From Rhodococcus sp. 14-2483-1-2 (GTDB lineage: Bacteria > Actinomycetota > Actinomycetes > Mycobacteriales > Mycobacteriaceae), in contig NZ_NPFW01000009.1 in NCBI RefSeq assembly GCF_002259405.1, positions 124,001-188,000 of the forward strand: a stretch of 64,000 bases of DNA, in the 5' to 3' direction. Both the position numbers and the translations under genes were made by a program. This document shows positions 43,169 to 53,204 of this stretch, in pieces. Below the pieces are notes generated by a model, which worked only from the letters and a program-made list of their open reading frames with translations, did no database searches and was not told the DNA's origin. Numbering within the stretch: position 1 is the first letter of the stretch; every line of letters starts with the position of its first letter.

Positions 43169-45601
43169 ATGTCCTCGAGCATCCCGAGGGTTGTGATCGT
43201 CGGTGCCGGAATCGTCGGCTGCAGCCTCGCCGACGAACTCACCGCACGTGGCTGGACGGACGTGACCGTCCTGGACAAGGGCCCACTCCCGCTCACCGGA
43301 GGCTCCACCTCGCATGCGCCGGGCCTGGTGTTCGCCACCAATTCCTCCCGATCGATGTCGCGCTTCGCGGCCTACACGGCCTCCAAGTTCAAGAGCCTCG
43401 ACTGCTTTCTCGACGTCGGTGGCCTCGAGGTGGCGACGACGCCCGAGCGCGTCGACGAGCTGCATCGACGCCACGGCTTCGCCACGTCCTGGGGACTGCA
43501 GTCGGAGGTGGTGGACGCCGAACGGTGCCTCGAGCTCTACCCCCTGCTCGATCGCGGCCGCATACTCGCCGGCCTGCACACCCCCGACGACGGGCTGGCC
43601 AAGGCCGTGAAGGCCAGCGCGACGCAGGCCGAGCAAGCCACCGCCCGCGGTGCGCGCTTCATCGGCGGCATGGACGTCACGTCGATCGACCAGAGCAGCG
43701 GCCGAGTGACGGCCGTGCGGGCGGGCGAGCACACGTTCGAGGCGGACATCGTCGTCTGCTGCGCCGGATTCTGGGGGCCGGAGCTGGGCGACCTCCTCGG
43801 CATGCGGGTACCCCTGCAGCCGCTGGCGCATCAGTACGCGCATACGACCGAGTTGGACCTGCCGTCGCGTCGAGCGCGTACCGAAGCGATTCTGCCCATT
43901 CTGCGTCATCAGGATGAGCGGCTCTACTACCGCGAACACGGCGACCACCTGGGAATCGGCTCGTATCATCACCGTCCCATGCCCGTCGATTCCCGCGACC
44001 TGGGTTCCAGTGAGAACGTGACCGCACAGAACATGCCGTCGTCGATGCCGTTCACCGAGGCCGATTTCGCCGACGCCTGGCAACGCAGCACCGAGCTCCT
44101 TCCCTCTCTCGGAGAAGCGAAGATTCAGCACGCGTTCAACGGCATCTTCTCTTTCACCCCGGACGGTGCGCCGATCGTCGGTGAATCACGAGAAGTGCAG
44201 GGGCTGTGGGTTTCCGAGGCGATCTGGGTGACGCATTCTGCCGGTGTAGCGAAATCGCTTGCCGAGCAGATGATCACCGGTCACAGCGAGATCGACATGC
44301 ACGAGTGCGACCTCTACCGATTCGAGAAGACCGACCTGGTGCCGTCGAACGTGGCACGCACCAGTGCGCAGAACTTCGTCGAGGTGTACGACATCATCCA
44401 TCCACTGCAGCCCAAGGTGGAACCGCGACCGCTCCGCGTCAGCCCGTTCTACGGTCGTCAGCAGGAGCTCGGCGCGATGTTCCTCGACGGTGCCGGGTGG
44501 GAGAGACCGCACTGGTACGAAGCCAACAATGTTCTGCTCGAACAACTTCCGGAGCAGTGGCAGGCACCCAAACGGGAGCCGTGGTCGGCGAAGTTCTGGT
44601 CACCGATCAGCGCCGTCGAGGCCTGGCGCACTCGCGAGGCCGTCGCGATGTACGACATGACCCTGCTACGACGCCTCGAGGTCGGCGGACCCGGTGCACT
44701 CGCGCTGCTACAGAGGTTGACGACCAACCAGCTCGACAAGAAGGTCGGCAGCGTCACCTACGCACTGATGCTCGACGAGACCGGCGGTGTTCGCAGCGAC
44801 GTGACCGTCGCGCGGGTGGCCGAGGAACGATTCCAGGTGGGAGTGAACGGTCCGCTCGACGAAGACTGGATGCAGCGCCATGCCGGCAGTGATGTGTACG
44901 TTCGCGACATCACCGGTGCTACCGCCTGTATCGGTCTGTGGGGACCGTTGGCGCGGGAGGTACTGGCTCCGCTCACCTCGGCAGACATCTCGCATACCGG
45001 TCTCAAGTACTTCAACGGCAGGACCATTCACGTCGGCGGGGTCGACGTCTTGGCGCTGCGACTGTCGTATGTGGGCGAGCTCGGCTGGGAGCTGTACACC
45101 GACGCCGATACCGCACTGCGCCTGTGGGACACGCTGTGGGAGGCCGGGCAGGCGCACGGCGTCGTGGCCGCAGGACGGAGTGCGTTCAACAGCCTCCGGC
45201 TCGAGAAGGGCTACCGGTCGTGGGGCACCGACATGACGACCGAACACGATCCGTATCAGGCGGGGCTCGGGTTTGCGGTACGAAAGGCCAAGGGCGACTT
45301 CATCGGAGCCTCGGCGCTGCAGGAAGAACGCGGCGGCCCGGTGTTGACCTGCCTGACGTTGGACGACCCGTCGCACGTGGTGATGGGCAAGGAACCGGTC
45401 TTGATCGACGGCACCGTGGCTGGCTACGTCACCAGTGCCGCCTACGGCTACACGATCGGCAAGACGGTGGCCTACGCCTGGCTACCGGCAGGGCTGAAAC
45501 CCGGCGAACACGTTGCAGTGCAGTACTTCCGTGACCTACTACCTGCGACGGTCATGGCCGAACCGCTGGTGGATCCCGACATGAACAAGATCAGGTGTTG
45601 A
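43169..45601 (+). CDS. Dimethylglycine oxidase (FAD domain + folate-binding GcvT domain)
   Basis: 810 residues from ATG 43169, with AGGAG ten bases upstream. FAD domain about 1-400: [22 protein letters not shown] and [10 protein letters not shown] (His49, the covalent FAD position of the Arthrobacter globiformis enzyme), [26 protein letters not shown]. GcvT-like folate domain from about 430: [40 protein letters not shown] and [20 protein letters not shown]. It oxidises dimethylglycine to sarcosine and captures the one-carbon unit on tetrahydrofolate. It follows the Arthrobacter enzyme over its whole length. Confidence 0.92.
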   Translation: MSSSIPRVVIVGAGIVGCSLADELTARGWTDVTVLDKGPLPLTGGSTSHAPGLVFATNSSRSMSRFAAYTASKFKSLDCFLDVGGLEVATTPERVDELHRRHGFATSWGLQSEVVDAERCLELYPLLDRGRILAGLHTPDDGLAKAVKASATQAEQATARGARFIGGMDVTSIDQSSGRVTAVRAGEHTFEADIVVCCAGFWGPELGDLLGMRVPLQPLAHQYAHTTELDLPSRRARTEAILPILRHQDERLYYREHGDHLGIGSYHHRPMPVDSRDLGSSENVTAQNMPSSMPFTEADFADAWQRSTELLPSLGEAKIQHAFNGIFSFTPDGAPIVGESREVQGLWVSEAIWVTHSAGVAKSLAEQMITGHSEIDMHECDLYRFEKTDLVPSNVARTSAQNFVEVYDIIHPLQPKVEPRPLRVSPFYGRQQELGAMFLDGAGWERPHWYEANNVLLEQLPEQWQAPKREPWSAKFWSPISAVEAWRTREAVAMYDMTLLRRLEVGGPGALALLQRLTTNQLDKKVGSVTYALMLDETGGVRSDVTVARVAEERFQVGVNGPLDEDWMQRHAGSDVYVRDITGATACIGLWGPLAREVLAPLTSADISHTGLKYFNGRTIHVGGVDVLALRLSYVGELGWELYTDADTALRLWDTLWEAGQAHGVVAAGRSAFNSLRLEKGYRSWGTDMTTEHDPYQAGLGFAVRKAKGDFIGASALQEERGGPVLTCLTLDDPSHVVMGKEPVLIDGTVAGYVTSAAYGYTIGKTVAYAWLPAGLKPGEHVAVQYFRDLLPATVMAEPLVDPDMNKIRC

Positions 45602-45602
45602 T

Positions 45603-46754
45603 ATGACGTATGACGTGATCGTCCTCGGTATCGGCGGAATGGGCAGTGCCGCCGCCTGTCACCTCGCCCGACGCGGACAGCGGGTGCTGGGTATCGACCA
45701 GTTCGGACCCGCGCATGCGCTGGGATCGAGTCACGGTGGCTCCCGCATCTACCGGCAGTCGTACTTCGAGGACCCGGCCTACGTACCGTTGCTCCTGCGC
45801 GCGTACGAACTGTGGCACGACCTCGCCTCGGACAGTGGACGGGACGTGTTCACCGAAACCGGTGGCCTCTACGTGGGACGGCCGGACGGGCTCACGTTCG
45901 GTGGAAGTCTGTTGGCATCGGAGAGGTGGGGCCTGAAGCACGACGTACTCGACCCTGCCGAAGCGCAGCGGCGCTTCCCGACGGTACGGCTGCAGCCCGA
46001 CGAGTTCGCCCTCTTCGAGGAGAAGGCGGGCATCGCGCGACCCGAGACGACGGTCGCCGCGCATCTCGATCTCGCCGAGGCTGCGGGTGCCGAACTGCGC
46101 TACGACGAGAAGGTGCTCGGTTGGGAATCCACCGACTCCTCGGTGACCGTGACGACAGTGGCCGGCACGTACACCGCTGGTGCACTGGTCATTTCACCGG
46201 GAGCGTGGGCGCCGAAGCTGTTGGCCGAGATCGGCGTACCGATGGTGGTCGAACGGCAGGTGATGCACTGGATCACCCCGGAGTCGGGTGAAGCGGCCTT
46301 CGACAGCTCGCACCACCCCGTCTACATCTGCGGGGATGGGCCGGATCAGATCTACGGCTTTCCGGCCATCGACGGGGAGGGCGGCGGCGTGAAGATCTCG
46401 TTCTTCCGCGCCGGAACGCCATGCGATCCCGACACCATCGATCGCACAGTGCATCCCGAGGAGATCGCTCGGCTGCAGCAGCGCATCGTCACCACGTTTC
46501 CGGCGCTGTCCGGGCCACACCTGGACGCCAGGACGTGCATGTACACCACGACACCCGACGAGCACTTCGTTGTCGCCAAGCACCCGGACCACGCGAATGT
46601 GACGGTGGCGTGCGGGTTCTCGGGGCATGGCTTCAAGTTCGTTCCGGTGATCGGAGAAGTCCTCGCGGACCTCGCAATCGACGGCGAGACGAAGCATCCG
46701 ATCGCGCTGTTCGATCCCGCCCGATCGATTGCCGACCAGGTGGTGTCGGCATGA
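45603..46754 (+). CDS. Monomeric sarcosine oxidase / N-methyltryptophan oxidase family
   Basis: 383 residues from ATG 45603, one base after the preceding stop. FAD site [63 protein letters not shown], and [21 protein letters not shown] with the covalent FAD cysteine. In this locus it would oxidise sarcosine to glycine and formaldehyde with H2O2 release. Its stop overlaps the Rieske oxygenase start (ATGA). Family members also act on pipecolate or N-methyltryptophan; neighbours favour sarcosine. Confidence 0.9.
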   Translation: MTYDVIVLGIGGMGSAAACHLARRGQRVLGIDQFGPAHALGSSHGGSRIYRQSYFEDPAYVPLLLRAYELWHDLASDSGRDVFTETGGLYVGRPDGLTFGGSLLASERWGLKHDVLDPAEAQRRFPTVRLQPDEFALFEEKAGIARPETTVAAHLDLAEAAGAELRYDEKVLGWESTDSSVTVTTVAGTYTAGALVISPGAWAPKLLAEIGVPMVVERQVMHWITPESGEAAFDSSHHPVYICGDGPDQIYGFPAIDGEGGGVKISFFRAGTPCDPDTIDRTVHPEEIARLQQRIVTTFPALSGPHLDARTCMYTTTPDEHFVVAKHPDHANVTVACGFSGHGFKFVPVIGEVLADLAIDGETKHPIALFDPARSIADQVVSA

Positions 46755-47902
46755 CGATGCTGGAGCCGGAGTTGGATCCCGAGCCGACCTTGCTTCCCAC
46801 GTTGGGAGGTGACACCTACGTCGATCCGGCATATTTCGTCCGCGAGCAGGAGCAGATCTTCGAGCAGATGTGGTTCTGTGCCATCAGATCGGACGACATC
46901 GGAGAACCCGGAAAATTCCGCACGGTTCAGGTCGGTCGAGAGTCGATTCTGATCAGCCGCAATCGGAAGGGCGGTGTGACCGCGTTCTTCAACATCTGTC
47001 GACACCGCGGCGCGACACTGTGCACCGAGGCGTCGGGCACGGTGCGTCGAAACTTTCAATGTCCCTATCACGCATGGACGTACGATCTCGACGGCAAGCT
47101 GATCGCAGCTCCGAACCTGATCGATATGCCGATGATCGATCGGGTGGAGTACGGGCTCCGTAAGGTGCACGTCCACGAATGGCTCGGGTATGTCTGGGTG
47201 TGCGTGGCCGAGGAGGCTCCGTCCTTCGAGGAGACGGTGCAGGGCGACGTTCGCGAACGGCTCGGGGGTGTGGGTGCCATCGATTCGTACGACATGGAGT
47301 CACTCGCCCTCGGGCGTCGCATCGTCTACGACGTCAAGGCCAACTGGAAGCTCATCGTCGAGAACTTCATGGAGTGCTATCACTGCGCGACGATTCACCC
47401 CGAGCTCACCGAGGTGCTGCCGGAGTTCGCCGACGGTATGGCCGCGCAGACGTACGTGGGCCACGGGGCCGAATTCGGCAGCGACATAGCCGGATTCACC
47501 GTCGACGGCTCCCACGGATTCGACGCCCTGGACGGGGTGGGCGAGGATCGCGATCGCCGCTACTACGCGATCACGATCAGGCCGACGGTGTTCGTCAACC
47601 TGGTTCCCGATCACGTCATCATCCATCGGATGTTCCCGATGTCCGCGGATCGGACGGTCGTCGAATGCGATTGGCTCTATGCCCCTGCGGTGGTGGCAGA
47701 TCCGCACAGTGCGGCGACGATGGACAAGTCGGTGGAGCTGTTCCATCGCGTCAACGAGCAGGATTTCGAGGCGTGCGAGCGGTGTCAGCCGGCGATGTCG
47801 TCACGGATGTATCGCGACGGCGGCGTGCTGGTGCCCGCCGAGCATCACATCAGGGCATTCCAGGACTGGGTCGGATCACGCGTGACCGGACCAGCCCAAT
47901 AG
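46751..47902 (+). CDS. gbcA: Rieske oxygenase alpha subunit, glycine betaine monooxygenase-like (GbcA)
   Basis: 383 residues from ATG 46751. Rieske cluster ligands [11 protein letters not shown] and [19 protein letters not shown] (about 80-120), then the mononuclear iron site [15 protein letters not shown] (about 205-220). GbcA of Pseudomonas demethylates glycine betaine to dimethylglycine with release of formaldehyde. The substrate is inferred from co-transcription with dimethylglycine oxidase and a sarcosine oxidase; carnitine, stachydrine or choline oxygenases remain possible. Its last 27 bp overlap the convergent IclR gene. Confidence 0.82.
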   Translation: MTMLEPELDPEPTLLPTLGGDTYVDPAYFVREQEQIFEQMWFCAIRSDDIGEPGKFRTVQVGRESILISRNRKGGVTAFFNICRHRGATLCTEASGTVRRNFQCPYHAWTYDLDGKLIAAPNLIDMPMIDRVEYGLRKVHVHEWLGYVWVCVAEEAPSFEETVQGDVRERLGGVGAIDSYDMESLALGRRIVYDVKANWKLIVENFMECYHCATIHPELTEVLPEFADGMAAQTYVGHGAEFGSDIAGFTVDGSHGFDALDGVGEDRDRRYYAITIRPTVFVNLVPDHVIIHRMFPMSADRTVVECDWLYAPAVVADPHSAATMDKSVELFHRVNEQDFEACERCQPAMSSRMYRDGGVLVPAEHHIRAFQDWVGSRVTGPAQ

Positions 47903-48637
47903 CGTCGAAACGCGCTGCGCAGCATCGAGAACGGATACCCCCGCCGACGTCAGGCGGTCCTCGTCCAGTCGATAGGCGGGACCCGAGACGGTGATCGCAC
48001 CCACCGCGGAACCGTCGTAGCTCAGGATCGTTGCCGCCGTCGCGTTGAGTCCGATCTCCAACTCCTCGCGCGCGTAGGCGATTCCGGTGGCACGGACCGT
48101 CTCGATCTCATCGAGCAGATCGGCCTTGGTGGTGATGGTGTTCGCGGTGAACAGTTCGAGATGACCGTCGACGCCGGCCTTCAGGAGCGAGTCGTCGTAC
48201 GCCATCAGGGCTTTCCCGCTCGACGTTGCATGCAGGGCCGACCTCTCACCGAGCCAGTTGTGGCTGATGATCGACGAGCCGCCGCGGACCTGATCGATGT
48301 TGACGGTCACGTTGCCGTCGGGCACAGCGATGTTGACGGTCTCGCCGATGGTGTCGGCGAGTTCCTGCAGGATCGGTCGGGCGATGCGGGTGATGTCGAG
48401 TTGAGCGGATACGGACGTCGCGAGGCGGATCAGGCCGATGCCGAGGCGATACTTGCCGCGCTCACCGGGTTGCTCGACGAGTCTGCGAAATTCCAGTGCG
48501 CTGAGCAGGCGAAAAGCCGTGGACTTGTGCACCTCGAGGTGCGCCGCAACGTCCTGTACGCCGGATTCACCGTGGTCGGCAAGGTATTCGAGCACCTCGA
48601 TCGCGCGGTCGACGGACTGGACAGGGGACTCGGACAC
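47876..48637 (-). CDS. IclR-family regulator
   Basis: 253 residues from GTG 48637. HTH SVDRAIEVLEYLADHGESGVQDVAAHLEVHKSTAFRLLSALEFRRLVEQ; effector domain with LHATSSGKALMAYDDSLL and GIAYAREELEIGLNATAATIL. It converges with the demethylation operon, overlapping it by 27 bp, and is the only regulator gene in the locus. It is therefore the likely reader of the 36-bp palindrome at 43097. The effector could be betaine, dimethylglycine or a related compound. Confidence 0.9.
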   Translation of the reverse strand: MSESPVQSVDRAIEVLEYLADHGESGVQDVAAHLEVHKSTAFRLLSALEFRRLVEQPGERGKYRLGIGLIRLATSVSAQLDITRIARPILQELADTIGETVNIAVPDGNVTVNIDQVRGGSSIISHNWLGERSALHATSSGKALMAYDDSLLKAGVDGHLELFTANTITTKADLLDEIETVRATGIAYAREELEIGLNATAATILSYDGSAVGAITVSGPAYRLDEDRLTSAGVSVLDAAQRVSTLLGWSGHA

Positions 48638-48655
48638 CAACCCAGTCTTGCAGAC

Positions 48656-48967
48656 TCAGCTGACGCCGACCCATCGAAGTCCCGCAGTAGTGGCAGCTGC
48701 GGCGAGAACGATGACGACGAACGGCGCTCGTCGCCAGGCCAGTACAGCGGCAACAGCGACTCCTGCGGGCAACGCGAATCCAGCGAAGTCCTTGCCCACG
48801 AGGAGGCTCGATGTGGCTACCAGTGCCACGAAGATGACGGCGACGGCAGTGGTCATCACCTTGTCGATGCGAGGTGAGATGGTGACTCGGGTTCGAAGTG
48901 CCGGGCCGGCGATGCGGAGCGCGTAGGTGCCGATGACCAAGGCGAGTAGGGGAATCGTGAGGTTCAT
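48656..48967 (-). CDS. azlD: AzlD-family branched-chain amino acid transport protein
   Basis: 103 residues from ATG 48967, with four hydrophobic helices. LLALVIGTYALRIAGPALR at the N-terminus is typical of AzlD. Forms the small subunit of the AzlCD branched-chain amino acid exporter. It overlaps azlC by four bases (ATGA). Confidence 0.88.
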   Translation of the reverse strand: MNLTIPLLALVIGTYALRIAGPALRTRVTISPRIDKVMTTAVAVIFVALVATSSLLVGKDFAGFALPAGVAVAAVLAWRRAPFVVIVLAAAATTAGLRWVGVS

Positions 48968-49677
48968 GCGGATTCCTTCTGTGTGACAGGAGCATTGGAG
49001 AGCATGACCGGTACGACGGCAATCAGTGCCAGGAGCACGGGAAGTCCGCTGGGCAGGAACATCGATGCGACGAGCGCAATGCAGGCTCCGACGAGGGCTG
49101 CGTTGCGGGTGGCCCGGTCTCGGAGTGCAGGCATGATCAGACCCAGCAGGATCGCCGGGAATGCGGCATCGAGACCGAGTGCGGCGGTATCGGTGATCGC
49201 ACCGCCGCCCAGCGTGCCGATCACGACGCCGATGTTCCACGTGACGAACAGTCCGATCCCGCACAGCCAGAACGCCGTTCGACGGTTACCCTCGTCCTTT
49301 TCGGCGACGCTGAAGGCCACTGCCTCGTCGGTGATGAGGTGAGTTCCGAGTAGCCGCTTCAACGGTGAGACGCTGCGGAACACCTCACCGATGGAGAAGC
49401 CGAGCGGAACAAGTCGGATGTTGGCGAGCAACGCGCTGGCGACGGCGGCAACGGGATTTCCGCCGGCCGCCAGAATCCCGACGAAGATGAACTGGGAGGA
49501 GCCCGCGAAGACCACGACGGACATAACTACGGGCAGCCACAGGGGCAGGCCGGCGGCCACCGAGATGGCACCGAACGATGCACCGACCAGGGCGTCGGCC
49601 AGGCAGACCAACGCGATGTCGCGGATGTTGACCCCGCCGAAACTCGTAACCCTGAGGGTTCGCCATGTCGAACGCAT
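48964..49677 (-). CDS. azlC: AzlC-family branched-chain amino acid permease
   Basis: 237 residues from ATG 49677. Hydrophobic throughout; LPLWLPVVMSVVVFAGSSQFIFVGILAAGG and LLANIRLVPLGFSIGEVF are AzlC signatures. With AzlD it exports branched-chain amino acids or analogues. It is divergent from an XRE-cupin gene (66-bp gap), a common partner and probable repressor. Confidence 0.9.
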   Translation of the reverse strand: MRSTWRTLRVTSFGGVNIRDIALVCLADALVGASFGAISVAAGLPLWLPVVMSVVVFAGSSQFIFVGILAAGGNPVAAVASALLANIRLVPLGFSIGEVFRSVSPLKRLLGTHLITDEAVAFSVAEKDEGNRRTAFWLCGIGLFVTWNIGVVIGTLGGGAITDTAALGLDAAFPAILLGLIMPALRDRATRNAALVGACIALVASMFLPSGLPVLLALIAVVPVMLSNAPVTQKESA

Positions 49678-49743
49678 GGTCGTTATAGTGGACGATGTTA
49701 CGCTGTTCGTCAAATCAAACGTATGTACCGATGGAGTGAACGA

Positions 49744-50301
49744 ATGGCGGATACCGGTCCACCGATCGCGGCGATCGCTGCTGCTCTCCAGCAGGAACGA
49801 CGCCGCGTCGGCCTGTCTCTGGCGGAAGTCGCGCGCCGAGCCGGCATTGCCAAATCGACTCTGTCGCAACTGGAATCGGGCACCGGAAATCCGAGTCTCG
49901 AGACCCTCTGGGCGCTCAGCGTCACGCTCGACGTGCCGTTCTCCAGACTGGTCGAACCCGCGAAGCAGTCGGTCCGCCTGATCCGTGCGGGGGAGGGGCC
50001 GAGATTCGCGTCGGACAGGGCGGACTACACGGCGACGCTGCTGGCGTCGTCTCCACCGAACGCTCGACGGGACATCTATCTGATCAGCGCGGACGTCGGT
50101 GAACCGAGGCGCTCGGACCCGCACTCGCCCGGAGTCGTCGAACATGTGGTGCTCAGCGCCGGGCGGGCCATGGTGGGGCCGATGGGTGAGGCCGTCGAAC
50201 TGTCTGCGGGTGACTACGTTGCCTACCCCGGCGATGTGCCGCACATCTTCGAGGCGCTCGAGCCGAACACCATGGCAGTGATGATCACCGAACACAGCTG
50301 A
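49744..50301 (+). CDS. XRE-cupin regulator of azlCD
   Basis: 185 residues from ATG 49744. HTH about 10-65 (LQQERRRVGLSLAEVARRAGIAKSTLSQLESGTGNPSLETLWALS) and a cupin from about 105 (HSPGVVEHVVLSAGRAMVGPMGE, ELSAGDYVAYPGDVPHIFEAL). It is divergent from azlC, so it most likely represses azlCD in response to a small amino acid-like ligand. The upstream frame reading (MYRWSERM) is only seven codons longer and cannot be excluded. Confidence 0.88.
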   Translation: MADTGPPIAAIAAALQQERRRVGLSLAEVARRAGIAKSTLSQLESGTGNPSLETLWALSVTLDVPFSRLVEPAKQSVRLIRAGEGPRFASDRADYTATLLASSPPNARRDIYLISADVGEPRRSDPHSPGVVEHVVLSAGRAMVGPMGEAVELSAGDYVAYPGDVPHIFEALEPNTMAVMITEHS

Positions 50302-50468
50302 CGTGCGGGGAATAGTCAGCGAGGGCACCTCGTTGGACTCTTTCGACGGCGTTCGCTTGGCAAGCCCCGGGCCTCACCCCATTTGTCGCTTCGAGCGACC
50401 ACTCGCCGAGAGGCGTTTGCAGCGGACGTCGTCCCTACTTTTGTCCGTGTAGCGAAGGGACGAGATTC

Positions 50469-51296
50469 ATGGCAGCCAAAACGTGGTTCATCACCGGCAC
50501 CTCCAAGGGGTTCGGCCGCGAGTGGGCGATCGCAGCCCTCGAACGTGGCGACCGGGTCGCAGGCACTGCTCGCAACACCGACACTCTGAAGGATCTCGTG
50601 GAGCAGTACGGCGACGCGATCCTGCCGATCGAGCTCGACGTCAACGATCGCGCGGCCGACTTCGCGGCCGTGCAGCAGGCCTACGACAAGTTCGGCTCAC
50701 TCGACATCGTCATCAATAACGCCGGATACGGCCAGTTCGGCATGATCGAGGAGATCTCCGAGGAGGACGCCCGCGCGCAGATCGAGACCAACGTCTTCGG
50801 AGCGCTGTGGGTCACGCAGGCGGCGCTACCGTTCATGCGTGAGCAGGGGAGTGGCCACATCTTGCAGGTGTCGTCCATCGGCGGAATCTCCGCATTCCCG
50901 AATGTCGGTGCGTACCACGCCTCCAAGTGGGCTCTCGAGGGCTTCAGTCAGGCATTGGCGCAGGAGGTCGAGGACTTCGGTATCCACGTGACGCTAATCG
51001 AGCCGGGTGGGTTCTCCACCGACTGGTCCGGCCCGTCTGCGAAGAAGTCCACCGATATCGCCGCCTACGATCCGGTCAGGGACAAGGCAGCGAAGCTGCG
51101 CAGCGCCCGGCAGGCAACTCCTGGTGATCCGAGCGCAACACGGTCGGCACTGCTCAAGGTCATCGACGCCGAAAAGCCGCCACTGCGAGTCTTTTTCGGC
51201 GACGCACCGCTGCAGATCGCGACGAAGGACTACGAGTCGCGATTGGCCAACTGGCGCGAATGGCAGCCCGTGGCCGTCGAGGCACACGGAGGCTGA
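50469..51296 (+). CDS. Short-chain dehydrogenase/reductase
   Basis: 275 residues from ATG 50469, with a GAAGGGACGAG site upstream. NADP cofactor site TWFITGTSKGFGREWAIAALERG, NNAGYG, catalytic Ser in LQVSSIGG and YHASK (Tyr-x-x-x-Lys). Length fits the classical SDR family that oxidises or reduces small alcohols and ketones. The substrate is unknown. It stands alone; a palindromic hairpin follows its stop. Confidence 0.92.
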   Translation: MAAKTWFITGTSKGFGREWAIAALERGDRVAGTARNTDTLKDLVEQYGDAILPIELDVNDRAADFAAVQQAYDKFGSLDIVINNAGYGQFGMIEEISEEDARAQIETNVFGALWVTQAALPFMREQGSGHILQVSSIGGISAFPNVGAYHASKWALEGFSQALAQEVEDFGIHVTLIEPGGFSTDWSGPSAKKSTDIAAYDPVRDKAAKLRSARQATPGDPSATRSALLKVIDAEKPPLRVFFGDAPLQIATKDYESRLANWREWQPVAVEAHGG

Positions 51297-51314
51297 TCGT
51301 TCAGCCGACCTGAG

Positions 51315-51370
51315 GGTTCACGATCGCATCCGATCGGCGACTTCCCGCGCATCGAGGTCGATCGTGAACC
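51315..51370. repeat. Palindromic hairpin between convergent genes
   Basis: Perfect 12-base arms GGTTCACGATCG (51315-51326) and CGATCGTGAACC (51359-51370) around a 32-base interior. It lies between the stop of the SDR gene and the stop of the convergent LuxR regulator. No T-tract follows. It has the same build (perfect arms, roughly 30-base interior) as the other intergenic palindromes in this window. Confidence 0.75.
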
Positions 51371-51381
51371 ACCGGGTACGC

Positions 51382-51990
51382 CTACAGCCACCCGTTTTCG
51401 CGTGCGGACTTTATTGCCTCGAGTCGGCTGCTTGCGTCCAACTTGGTGATGATGCTCGAGAGATAATTGCGCACCGTTCCGGGGCTGAGAAACAAGCGTT
51501 CGCCGATCTGCTTGGTGGACAACCCTTGATCGACGAGCCTCAACACGTCGAGTTCGCGCTCTCGCAAGGGATTCGGCCCCGCCCGCAATGCTTCGGCAGC
51601 CAAGGCCGGATCGATGACGGTGTGTTTCGAGAACACCGCCTTGATACCGGCGAAAAGGTGCACCGCGTCCGTGCTCTTGAGGAGATACCCGTTCGCTCCA
51701 GCGGCCAATGCATCGTGCACATGCCCGCTGCCGGGTAGGGCAGTCAGCAGCAGCACCGGGGTGCGATCATTCATTGCTCGAAGGGCGGCCGTAGCCTGGA
51801 TACCCGTCATACCGGGCATGTCGATGTCCATCAGGACTAGGTCCGGTCGCAGTCGACTTACGGCATCGCATACTTCGTCTCCTCGGGACACTCGTCCGAC
51901 CACCTCGATGTCCGGGTCGGTCGACAGCAGCACCTCGAAGGCTTCGGCCAGTAGAGCGACGTCCTCGGCGAGCAACACGGTGATCGTCAT
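51382..51990 (-). CDS. NarL/LuxR-type response regulator
   Basis: 202 residues from ATG 51990. Receiver domain with phospho-acceptor Asp in LVLMDIDMPGMTGIQATAAL and K in LLKSTDAVH, then LuxR HTH (LRERELDVLRLVDQGLSTKQIGERLFLSPGTVRNYLSSIITKL). It is phosphorylated by the adjacent kinase and should regulate the ABC transporter two genes upstream. It overlaps the kinase stop (ATGA). Confidence 0.93.
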   Translation of the reverse strand: MTITVLLAEDVALLAEAFEVLLSTDPDIEVVGRVSRGDEVCDAVSRLRPDLVLMDIDMPGMTGIQATAALRAMNDRTPVLLLTALPGSGHVHDALAAGANGYLLKSTDAVHLFAGIKAVFSKHTVIDPALAAEALRAGPNPLRERELDVLRLVDQGLSTKQIGERLFLSPGTVRNYLSSIITKLDASSRLEAIKSARENGWL

Positions 51991-53132
51991 ACGTCTGCCT
52001 TTGCCCTCGGGATGGTGGCCACGACTCGAAACTCGGTACCCGCTGACGTCTTGCCGGCTGTGAATCTGCCTCCGACGTCCTCGACCTGACGGGTCAGTGC
52101 AGCGATCCCGGTTCCCGTACCTGCGTCGGTCTCCTCACGTGTGACGCCGTCGTTGGTGAACTCGAAGACGTCGGAGTCCTTCTCAGCGGTGACTCGAACG
52201 GTGCACCTGCGCGGGTGAGCATGCTTGAGCATGTTGGTCGACGATTCGCGTACGACGGCGGCGAAGATGCGGTCCACGTCGCTGCCCGGCGGGGCTTCCA
52301 CCGAGGTGAGGCAGTCGATGCCCAGCCGGGCACACATCGCTTGGACGGCTGCCAGCTCCGACGCGAAGTCGTCGAGGATGGGTCCGCTGGTAATCCTCCT
52401 GAGATCGGCCTGACCATTGTTGAGAACGTCGTGCACGTGCCCGAGCTGCTCGCGCGCCTTCTCCGGCTGGTTCTCGAACATCTGAAGTGCAGCCTGATTG
52501 CGTAGCTGCGCGGTCACCAGAGTGCGGCCGATGACGTCATGCAAATCCCGCGAAATCCTATGGCGCTCAGCATCGACGAGCAGCCGGGCAACCTGTTCAC
52601 GTGATGCACGCAAAGCGTCGAGTGCCAGTGCAAGTTCGGTGAGTACGATCAGCACCACAGTCGTACACGTGTTGAACAACGTGATTCCGAACGCCTCTAG
52701 GGGCTCAGCGCGGTCCACGCCGACAGTGACAACGGTCGCAATGACGAACACACCGCCGACGACGGCTGGTGCCCAGCGCCCACGTACCAAGGTCGCCGCG
52801 ATCGCCACCGACATCGCGCTCATCTCCCAGACCTCGGAAAGCGGGACGAGGACGATGCCGAGCGGAATCGCGATCCATGCCGCCACCGTCAGCCGTGAAT
52901 CGACGCGTCCCAGTACCGACATGCGTTGTGCCAGCACCAGGATGACCGCAATGAAGACGACCATCGCTGCGGACAGGAGAGCAAGCCCGTATCCGATGCT
53001 TTCCCGGTGATCGAACACCGTTGTCAGTGAAATGAACGTGAACAACGCGACGACGAACCAACTCGCAATGAACGCGACCAACGCGCTGGGGAACCGCTCG
53101 TCGCGTCGGGCATCGGTTTTCTGCGTGGTCAC
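51987..53132 (-). CDS. DesK/NarX-type sensor histidine kinase
   Basis: 381 residues from GTG 53132, preceded by GGAGAAAG. Five to six membrane helices (about 15-150) without a large external sensor, then dimerisation helix DAERHRISRDLHDVIGRTLVTAQL (phospho-accepting His) and a HATPase_c domain (FAAVVRESSTNMLKHAHPRRC, then DAGTGTGIAALTRQVEDVGG). Intramembrane-sensing kinases of this build commonly respond to the ABC transporter encoded beside them. Confidence 0.9.
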   Translation of the reverse strand: MTTQKTDARRDERFPSALVAFIASWFVVALFTFISLTTVFDHRESIGYGLALLSAAMVVFIAVILVLAQRMSVLGRVDSRLTVAAWIAIPLGIVLVPLSEVWEMSAMSVAIAATLVRGRWAPAVVGGVFVIATVVTVGVDRAEPLEAFGITLFNTCTTVVLIVLTELALALDALRASREQVARLLVDAERHRISRDLHDVIGRTLVTAQLRNQAALQMFENQPEKAREQLGHVHDVLNNGQADLRRITSGPILDDFASELAAVQAMCARLGIDCLTSVEAPPGSDVDRIFAAVVRESSTNMLKHAHPRRCTVRVTAEKDSDVFEFTNDGVTREETDAGTGTGIAALTRQVEDVGGRFTAGKTSAGTEFRVVATIPRAKADV

Positions 53133-53204
53133 TGCGTCACTTTCTCCGGGTGAGGAACCCACACTATCGACGACGCCCAGGCGCTGGGCAACCGTGACCG
53201 TGTG

